DNA from: JANLIQ01 sp964358205 | GTDB lineage: Bacteria > Patescibacteriota > UBA1384 > 2-12-FULL-50-11 | Assembly (NCBI GenBank): GCA_964358205.1 | Contig: CAYHNZ010000037.1 | Location: 1-7,893 of the forward strand | Direction: 5' to 3' | Length of the DNA: 7,893 nucleotides | Part shown: positions 1-4,025 of the stretch, piece by piece | Position numbering within the stretch: position 1 is the first letter of the stretch | How the letters are laid out: each line of letters opens with the position of its first letter | The notes under the pieces: model-generated | What the model was told of the DNA's origin: nothing | The model's input: the letters and a program-made list of their open reading frames with translations, nothing else | Databases searched by the model: none | Translations under genes and position numbers: made by a program

Positions 1-53
<53 letters not shown>

Positions 54-66
54 AGCACTCCGTGCT
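54..66 (-). other. Small hairpin abutting the 16S 5' end
   Basis: AGCAC-TCC-GTGCT is a perfect 5-bp inverted repeat with a 3-base loop, directly upstream of the expected mature 16S 5' end. It could be part of the precursor rRNA leader that guides processing. The stem is short, so this is tentative. Confidence 0.3.
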
Positions 67-70
67 CGGC

Positions 71-133
71 AACTGGGTACTGGCGACTAGGTACTAGAAA
101 TTCTAGTTCCTAGCTCCAAGTTCCTAGTTCCTG
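71..133. repeat. CTAGT-type low-complexity repeat, copy 1 (intergenic)
   Basis: This stretch is built from variants of ACTAG/GTACT/TTCCTAG. It contains an imperfect palindrome at 87-113: the arms are 13 bases, 12 pair, and the centre is one base. The same vocabulary recurs inverted inside the surface-protein gene at 5278-5333 (shared block CCAAGTTnCTAGTnCC) and inside tig near 2775-2805 (AGTCGCTAGT). It lies in the precursor/upstream region of the 16S gene. No coding sense is apparent. Confidence 0.6.
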
Positions 134-205
134 CCTCACTCGGAGGTACGAGTAATTAACCATTCTCGTAAACTGGCATTCTTGCAACCGCCAAATGCTC
201 ACCGC

Positions 206-372
206 CGCACCTCGCTACGCTCGGTTGCGAATTTCCAATTTTCAGTTTTCAATTTCTAATTAATTTTCAATTTCTTAATGAAACAATGTTTGAAGATTGA
301 GTCATTGGAAATTCAATGAAAATTGCAAAATTGATACTTGATAATTGGTCGCTCCGAACACAGTGAGGTGCG
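206..372. repeat. AT-rich repeat block bounded by inverted GC-rich motifs
   Basis: The complement of 206-224 reads CCGAGCGTAGCGAGGTGCG, and 354-372 reads CCGAACACAGTGAGGTGCG. They match at 15 of 19 positions, all differences are transitions, and they stand in opposite orientation. Between them, 229-348 is made of variants of AATTTTCAATTTC and its complement, including an 11-bp inverted repeat (GAATTTCCAAT at 229-239 with ATTGGAAATTC at 304-314). Similar AT and GC modules lie side by side inside the surface-protein gene at 5041-5112. The origin is unknown. It could be a remnant of a short mobile or recombinogenic repeat. Confidence 0.5.
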
Positions 373-419
373 ACCGTTGTGTCTCTGCGGGGGCAGAAAA
401 CACTCACTGACGGTTGTGT

Positions 420-605
420 CAATTGTTAATATGAACCCATTGCAAAACTCCATTTCTGGTCTTCACGCTGATTTTTTGGCTACGAGCCACGAACTGCTCG
501 TCAACGTACATTCCTGTATGCTTCCTCGCATTTCCTGTCTCTCGCTGGAAAAAATCAGTTGAAGCTTCTCGAAAGTGAATTTTGCAATGGGTTCAATACT
601 AATTG
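420..605. repeat. Foldback (MITE-like) element with long imperfect inverted arms
   Basis: The outer arm contains TGAACCCATTGCAAAA at 432-447, and its exact reverse complement lies at 580-595. The pairing continues inward with an exact 10-mer, CTGATTTTTT at 468-477 against AAAAAATCAG at 549-558, and outward to CAATT at 420-424 against AATTG at 601-605. The arms therefore span about 65 bases each (420-486 and 541-605) with interruptions, leaving a loop of about 54 bases. AATTGTTAAT at 421-430 and AATTGTAAT at 601-609 could be a degraded target duplication, but the repeat ends are themselves palindromic, so this is uncertain. No transposase is encoded. It may be a non-autonomous element or a structured RNA. 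Confidence 0.6.
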
Positions 606-685
606 TAATTCCGTTTCGGCCCCGCGGCGGAAAGGACTTAGAACTTAGTTAGTATTGTATTGGTTAGAAGCAAAAGCGTCAAGGG

Positions 686-1282
686 CTACTCAAGCACCTT
701 GTCAATCAGGCCGTATTCCTTGGCCTCTTGTGGGGACATCCAGAAGTTGCGGTCGGTGTCGTGCTCGACTTTTTCCAGCTTTTGCCCGGTGTTTTTCGCC
801 AAGATTTCATTCATCAGTTTTTTAATCCGAATTATTTCCTTGGCCTCAATTTCGATGTCCGATGCCTGGCCCTCCATACCGCCCATTACCTGGTGAAGCA
901 TCATTCGGGCATTTGGCAGGGCAAACCGTTTGCCTGACGTGCCACCTGCCAACAAAAATGCACCCATCGAGGCGGCCATGCCCATACAAATCGTCGAGAT
1001 GTCCGGCTTGATATGATTCATCGTGTCGTAAATTGCCAATCCGGCTGAAACCGAACCGCCAGGAGAATTAATATACATTTGAATGTCTTTGGTAGAATTT
1101 TCTGATTCCAAAAAGAGTAATTGCGCCATAATCAAATTAGCGACGTGGTCATCAATTCCTCCGCCGACAAAAATAATCCGATCTTTAAGCAAACGAGAAA
1201 AAATATCGTAGGCCCGTTCGCCGAACTGGGTTTTCTCAATAACCATCGGCACCAGGAATTGATTTTGGATTTCTTTAGACAT
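686..1282 (-). CDS. clpP: ATP-dependent Clp protease proteolytic subunit ClpP
   Basis: This is a serine peptidase that forms a double-heptamer chamber and degrades unfolded or tagged cytosolic proteins fed in by an AAA+ partner such as ClpX or ClpC. The 198-residue product aligns along the whole length of the family: VPMVIEKT and GERAYDIFSRLLKDRIIF near the N-terminus (residues 11-38), INSPGGSVSAG (71-81), the nucleophile segment GMAASMGAFL with Ser105, the MMLHQ segment with His130, and the closing EAKEYGLIDKV. Counting from His130, the residue equivalent to E. coli catalytic Asp171 is Asn179 (in DTDRNFWMS), so the triad reads Ser-His-Asn. I chose the ATG at 1280-1282 over the upstream TTG at 1316-1318. 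The TTG would add 12 residues that do not fit the family, and it overlaps the -35 box of an excellent promoter. No Shine-Dalgarno sequence precedes the ATG. hicA ends 41 bases upstream, and no clpX follows. Confidence 0.97.
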   Translation of the reverse strand: MSKEIQNQFLVPMVIEKTQFGERAYDIFSRLLKDRIIFVGGGIDDHVANLIMAQLLFLESENSTKDIQMYINSPGGSVSAGLAIYDTMNHIKPDISTICMGMAASMGAFLLAGGTSGKRFALPNARMMLHQVMGGMEGQASDIEIEAKEIIRIKKLMNEILAKNTGQKLEKVEHDTDRNFWMSPQEAKEYGLIDKVLE

Positions 1283-1289
1283 GGTGAAA

Positions 1290-1318
1290 ATTGTAAAGCA
1301 AACTTGACATTGGGTCAA
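1290..1318 (-). promoter_or_regulatory. clpP promoter, predicted to give a leaderless mRNA
   Basis: On the minus strand, TTGACC (1318-1313) and TACAAT (1295-1290) are separated by exactly 17 bases, a near-consensus housekeeping promoter. Only seven bases (TTTCACC) lie between the -10 box and the ATG, so transcription should start at or beside the start codon. The -35 box is also one arm of a TTGAC-N5-GTCAA inverted repeat (1304-1318), which could be an operator. The promoter starts five bases after the hicA stop codon, so clpP can be expressed independently of the genes upstream. Confidence 0.75.
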
Positions 1319-1323
1319 TGTAA

Positions 1324-1518
1324 TTACTTGAGACCCGCTTGTTTGAGAATATCATTGAGCGTGCCTTTGGGTAGATCACGACGGTGAAATGGAACTGTGA
1401 TTCGTCGCTTGGTGGCAGGATTGTAGAAAATTTGATGACTGCCTTTTTGGCGAGCTAGCTCAAAACCGTTTTGTTTAAGAAGCTTTATTACTTGGCTTGA
1501 TGTCAGCGAATCAGGCAT
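1324..1518 (-). CDS. hicA: HicA-type toxin (YcfA family mRNA interferase)
   Basis: HicA toxins are small double-stranded-RNA-binding-fold ribonucleases that cleave mRNA and are neutralised by HicB. The 64-residue product has the family layout: an N-terminal helix with VIKLLKQNGFELARQ (10-24), the signature KGSHQIF with catalytic His28, a basic strand KRRITVPFH (38-46), and the C-terminal DLPKGTLNDILKQAGL (48-63). The full family length is present and nothing looks broken. I chose the ATG at 1516-1518. It overlaps the end of hicB by eight bases (ATGCCTGA), a typical translationally coupled arrangement. A longer reading of 81 residues from 1569 would run far into hicB and add an unrelated hydrophobic tail. 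The toxin lies downstream of its antitoxin. Confidence 0.93.
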   Translation of the reverse strand: MPDSLTSSQVIKLLKQNGFELARQKGSHQIFYNPATKRRITVPFHRRDLPKGTLNDILKQAGLK

Positions 1519-1777
1519 GCGCCGGAACTTGATCGGGACTAACCACCTCGATATCAGCCATGTAGTCATCGTTGTCGTTTGGCAATGACTCGTTGCGAGA
1601 TTGTAAATCTTCCAAATAAAGTTCGATCGCTTCTCGACCCATTATTTTGGCCTCGGCTAAATTTTCGCCATATGTAATGCAACCTGGCAACGACGGCACC
1701 GTCACCGTAAAGCCGCCTTCAGGTTCGGGTCGAAAAATCGCTCGGTAACGCAGTAATTTGGTCGCGTCTCTGCTCAT
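1511..1777 (-). CDS. hicB: HicB-type antitoxin, short form
   Basis: This is the antitoxin partner of the adjacent HicA, which it binds and inhibits. The 88-residue product is a single partial RNase-H-fold HicB domain: strands RYRAIFRPEPEGGFTVTVPS (10-29), then LPGCITYGENLAEA (30-43), then the helix MGREAIELYLEDLQ (46-59) and NESLPND. No helix-turn-helix or ribbon-helix-helix DNA-binding extension follows, so self-repression by HicB alone is not predicted from sequence. The order hicB-hicA differs from E. coli hicAB but is common elsewhere. It starts 22 bases after the tig stop codon, with no Shine-Dalgarno sequence and a -10-like box close to the ATG. The last codons overlap the hicA start. 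Confidence 0.93.
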   Translation of the reverse strand: MSRDATKLLRYRAIFRPEPEGGFTVTVPSLPGCITYGENLAEAKIMGREAIELYLEDLQSRNESLPNDNDDYMADIEVVSPDQVPAHA

Positions 1778-1783
1778 AAGGAT

Positions 1784-1792
1784 ATTTTAGCA
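1784..1792 (-). promoter_or_regulatory. hicBA extended -10 promoter, probably leaderless
   Basis: The minus strand reads TGCTAAAAT, an extended -10 element (TGn followed by TAAAAT). It ends six bases (ATCCTT) before the hicB ATG. No clear -35 box is visible 16-18 bases upstream, which is usual for extended -10 promoters. It lies in the short gap after tig, so hicBA could be transcribed on its own as well as by readthrough. Confidence 0.5.
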
Positions 1793-1799
1793 CAAACCG

Positions 1800-3047
1800 T
1801 TACCCGATTGCCTTTTTCACCAACTCGTCCAACAGCTCTTGAAATTCTTCGTTGCTTTTCAGCTCTTTACCCAAATTTTTCGCCACTTCGGCCAGTCCCA
1901 AGCCAATTCCTACGCTGGCGGTGGCTGCCTTGTGCCAGTCTTTTTCTAATTGCTCAAGTGTCAAGACGCGACTTTTCAACCATTCGCCTTCATTTAGGTG
2001 GCGCTCTTGTAAAAACGCTCGCCAGGCCAAGCGTGATCGCTCGACTTCAGCGACGATTAACGATTCCGGCAGATCTGCCTTCACCAGTTTTTCAAATTCT
2101 GCTAACCAACGAGCTTTTTGATTGATAAACTGATCGTCTTTCTTGCGAGTGCTGATATCTAACGAAATGGCTTTTTTTAATTGCTCGGCTTTATTATGTC
2201 CAAAACCCTTGGCAAACTCATCGTTAAGCTCGGGTAAGATTACGTCAAAAACTTCGGTAACCTCAATATCAAAATCAACCAGCTTTTCCGCTAAACCTTT
2301 ATCAAAATGATCGGCCGGGAACTTTAATTGAAATTTCTTTTTATCGCCTTTCTTCAGCCCCAGCACCTGCTCGTCAAAACCCGGAATGGTGTTAGCTTGA
2401 CCGATTACTAGCGGAAAATTTTTGCTCGATAATTTGTCTTGACGGACACCCCCAACCGAACCCTCGAAGTTAACATGAGCCTTGTCGCCGGTTTTGGCTG
2501 GTGTCAGCTTGGCGATCATTTTGGCGTGAGCGCGGCGAAGCGAATCGATTAATTCATCAACGTCCTGATCGGTAACTTCCTCTTCTTTAGTTTTGCCGAG
2601 TTTTATCTTCTGCCAATCGCCGACTTTAACTTCCGGGCGAACATCGAATTCAAAAGTAATTTTGGCCGGTTGACCCTCCTCGAACTCGCCCAATTCCACC
2701 TCTGGGTCTTGAATGGGAATAGCCAGCATCTGGCTTCTGGCATCTGGCTTCTGGCTTTTTTGTTTTGAATTTTGGCTAGACTGCCAGTCGCTAGTAGCCA
2801 GTAGCTTTGTTATTTCCCGCCAGCTCGCTTGCACCGCAAGCGAATAGGCTTCCTCCCGTAATTTAGCTGAATCGATCTGCTCCTTAACTAAATTGGCTGG
2901 AGCTTTACCAGGACGAAAACCTGGTAGCTTAACAGAGGCAGCTAAATTCTTAAGGGCGTAGTCAAAATGCGTCGCTACTTCATCGGGTGACAGACTCGCA
3001 ACAAATTGGCATCGCGATTTGGGTAAATTTTGCCGCTCAATTTCCAT
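1800..3047 (-). CDS. tig: Trigger factor (ribosome-associated chaperone and peptidyl-prolyl isomerase)
   Basis: Trigger factor binds the ribosome exit tunnel and shields nascent chains. In 415 residues from the chosen ATG, the product shows the N-terminal ribosome-binding domain with the signature GFRPGKAP (43-50), an FKBP-type isomerase domain (about 184-270, with AHVNFEGSV, NFPLVIGQ, IPGFDEQVLGLKKGDKKKF and FPADHF), and a helical C-terminal chaperone domain up to residue 415. The chosen start at 3045-3047 lies seven bases after a -10-like TAGAAT. An ATG three codons upstream overlaps that box. Residues about 83-109 (LLATSDWQ...PDARSQM) are an extra low-complexity segment encoded by repeat DNA, at the junction before the PIQDPEVEL strand where relatives have a short linker. 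Its length is otherwise normal for the family. hicB follows after 22 bases. Confidence 0.95.
   Translation of the reverse strand: MEIERQNLPKSRCQFVASLSPDEVATHFDYALKNLAASVKLPGFRPGKAPANLVKEQIDSAKLREEAYSLAVQASWREITKLLATSDWQSSQNSKQKSQKPDARSQMLAIPIQDPEVELGEFEEGQPAKITFEFDVRPEVKVGDWQKIKLGKTKEEEVTDQDVDELIDSLRRAHAKMIAKLTPAKTGDKAHVNFEGSVGGVRQDKLSSKNFPLVIGQANTIPGFDEQVLGLKKGDKKKFQLKFPADHFDKGLAEKLVDFDIEVTEVFDVILPELNDEFAKGFGHNKAEQLKKAISLDISTRKKDDQFINQKARWLAEFEKLVKADLPESLIVAEVERSRLAWRAFLQERHLNEGEWLKSRVLTLEQLEKDWHKAATASVGIGLGLAEVAKNLGKELKSNEEFQELLDELVKKAIG
2722..2810 (-). repeat. Repeat DNA inserted in frame in tig
   Basis: GCATCTGGCTTCTG occurs twice in perfect tandem (plus-strand 2726-2739 and 2740-2753). 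It is followed by CTGGC-type sequence, and then by a CTAGT-type segment (AGTCGCTAGT and TAGCCAGTAGC, about 2780-2805) that matches the repeats at 71-133 and 5278-5333. The translation, with its SQNSKQKSQKPDARSQ run, is polar and unlike the rest of trigger factor. The tandem unit is not a multiple of three, but the net frame is kept. Confidence 0.6.
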
Positions 3048-3054
3048 ATCTAAC

Positions 3055-3060
3055 ATTCTA
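3055..3060 (-). promoter_or_regulatory. tig -10 box, probably leaderless
   Basis: TAGAAT on the minus strand is followed by seven bases (GTTAGAT) and the ATG at 3047-3045, the same spacing as at clpP. A weak -35 candidate, TTCATC, lies 17 bases upstream (3083-3078). No Shine-Dalgarno sequence is seen. The box overlaps an alternative upstream ATG (3054-3056), which argues against using that start. Confidence 0.5.
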
Positions 3061-3176
3061 ACCCAATGTTCTCGGAAGATGAAGGCGTAATAATCTGCTT
3101 CGTATTTACGGCTCTGTTATTTCAGGTTGACGCAAGTGAAGTAATTGGTCATTGTAAAACTACATGGAGGGTTTGT

Positions 3177-3205
3177 TTATATCCACTTACAGGGGAGAGG
3201 GGGAG
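3177..3205 (+). promoter_or_regulatory. Candidate promoter and strong Shine-Dalgarno for the NYN gene
   Basis: TGTTTATAT (3174-3182) resembles an extended -10 element, with TTGTAA (3152-3157) as a loosely spaced -35. Downstream lies the purine-rich run AGGGGAGAGGGGGAG (3191-3205), ending nine bases before the ATG at 3215. The ribosome binding site is clear and the promoter is tentative. This gene thus has a leader and a Shine-Dalgarno sequence, unlike the minus-strand genes opposite. Confidence 0.45.
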
Positions 3206-3214
3206 TTTTAGAGT

Positions 3215-3862
3215 ATGGCTATGCCTAATAAACGAGTAGTGGCTTTCGTTGACGGCTCTAACCTCTTTGGTGGTATGGCCGAAATGCTGAAACCCGGCCA
3301 GTACTTTGATTTTTCAGATTTCATAAAGCAAGTGGAGCAAGACTTTTCGCTCGAGAAAATTTTCTTTTACGGAACTTATATGCGCCATCTTTCGACTGAC
3401 TCCAAAGCCAAGCGAATCCTAACATTGACCCAAAGAAGATTCTTCGACAGCGTCAAAAAAAACAATAAAGTAATTTTCTATCAAGGCCACTTTTCTAAAA
3501 CTACTGGTAAGGAAAAAGGTATTGACGTTCACCTGGGTATAGATATGGCTGTTGGTGCCGCTACCAACACCTATGATGAAGCGGTAATTGTCACCGGCGA
3601 CGCCGACCTACTATATGCCGTTGAAACCGCCCAAAGATTTAACAAGTCGGTTCACTTAGTCTCCTTGAGCTCACGTTTTCCTCCAGCAATTGCTCTCAAA
3701 ACCCGCCGAACATTAATCTTCGATCTAAACAACCACTTCGAGAAAAAAGTCTTGCCAACGCGACCGTTTCTGGAAAAAAGAGTTCATGTCACACATTTAG
3801 ATATTCCGATTCAGAGTATTAATAAACCCGGCACAAAGGGTGCCGGGCATGTAAAGAAATGA
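3215..3862 (+). CDS. NYN-domain (PIN-like, LabA/DUF88-type) putative ribonuclease
   Basis: NYN domains share the PIN/FLAP nuclease fold and use a cluster of acidic residues to bind metal. Most characterised relatives act on RNA, but the substrate here is unknown. The 215-residue product shows the expected acidic positions in order: FVDGSNL with Asp13, KGIDVHLGID with Asp104 and Asp110, and VTGDADLLYAV with Asp129 and Asp131. After that come a strand/helix pair, LVSLSSRFPPAI, and a basic tail (about 175-215) with no recognised domain. No membrane segment is present, so it should be cytosolic. The start at 3215 is set by the Shine-Dalgarno run nine bases upstream. A second ATG at 3221 would be 15 bases from it. 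It is divergent from tig and is followed 46 bases later by a small ORF and the surface-protein gene, possibly as one transcript. Confidence 0.85.
   Translation: MAMPNKRVVAFVDGSNLFGGMAEMLKPGQYFDFSDFIKQVEQDFSLEKIFFYGTYMRHLSTDSKAKRILTLTQRRFFDSVKKNNKVIFYQGHFSKTTGKEKGIDVHLGIDMAVGAATNTYDEAVIVTGDADLLYAVETAQRFNKSVHLVSLSSRFPPAIALKTRRTLIFDLNNHFEKKVLPTRPFLEKRVHVTHLDIPIQSINKPGTKGAGHVKK
3827..3847 (+). other. Strong hairpin at the 3' end of the NYN gene
   Basis: CCCGGCAC pairs perfectly with GTGCCGGG (8 bp, 6 of them G-C, 5-base loop AAAGG). It lies inside the last codons of the NYN gene. There is no T-run after it, so it is not a canonical intrinsic terminator. It may stabilise the 3' end, slow ribosomes or reduce readthrough. 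The same bases encode KPGTKGAG. Confidence 0.55.
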
Positions 3863-3908
3863 TATCAAACAGCTCTAATTTGTCAAGCACGAAACGGGAG
3901 AAAAACAG

Positions 3909-4025
3909 ATGACGGCACGAGTTGAAAAATCAATTCGGCAACTTTTATTGATCGATTCTAAATTAGATAATTTAAAATTCAATGTCGCTATGCTCGTCTT
4001 TCGTTTAACTCAAGATGAAAATTGA
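3909..4025 (+). CDS. 38-residue small protein of unknown function, overlapping the next start
   Basis: I do not recognise this protein. It begins MTARVEKSIRQLLLIDSKLD and ends FRLTQDEN, with two short hydrophobic stretches (about 11-15 and 27-32) that could form amphipathic helices. They are too short to be clear membrane spans. Two things support translation: GGGAG at 3896-3900 lies eight bases before the ATG, and its TGA stop overlaps the start of the large surface-protein gene by 11 bases (ATGAAAATTGA), an arrangement typical of translational coupling. The downstream gene lacks its own Shine-Dalgarno sequence, so the small ORF could be what delivers ribosomes to it. The middle of the ORF is AT-rich and resembles the repeat DNA nearby, so a truncated relic remains possible. 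Confidence 0.5.
   Translation: MTARVEKSIRQLLLIDSKLDNLKFNVAMLVFRLTQDEN

Larger units (their letters stand above)
54..685. other. Gene-free spacer between clpP and 16S rRNA, filled with repeats
   Basis: No reading frame here has a recognisable product, ribosome binding site or protein-like composition. The one long frame (338-562, plus) runs across the foldback repeat and is treated as spurious. Contents in order: CTAG repeat (71-133), a 6-bp hairpin TACGAG/CTCGTA (147-152 with 165-170), a 7-bp hairpin GCAACCG/CGGTTGC (184-190 with 222-228), GC-rich motif (206-224), AT-rich repeat (229-348), inverted GC-rich motif (354-372), two near-identical 12-mers GACSGTTGTGTC (372-383 and 409-420), the foldback element (420-605), and an ACTTAG/TTAG simple repeat (636-654). 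The 16S promoter must be here or upstream of it, but I could not identify it. No classic hairpin-plus-T-run terminator was found after clpP. Confidence 0.7.

Noticed and set aside
338..562. 74-codon plus-strand reading frame in the clpP-16S spacer
   Set aside because: It crosses the AT-rich repeat edge and the foldback element, has no ribosome binding site, and its composition (Cys/His/Ser-rich, no pattern) is not protein-like.
71..605. CRISPR array
   Set aside because: The repeats are irregular in length and spacing, there are no uniform spacers, and no cas genes are nearby.
1283..1318. TTG start at 1316-1318 extending ClpP by 12 residues
   Set aside because: The extra residues do not match ClpP N-termini, and the TTG is part of the -35 hexamer of a strong promoter.
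1519..1569. HicA start at 1569 giving 81 residues
   Set aside because: It would overlap hicB by 59 bases and add a stretch unlike HicA. The internal ATG with an 8-base overlap fits the family length.
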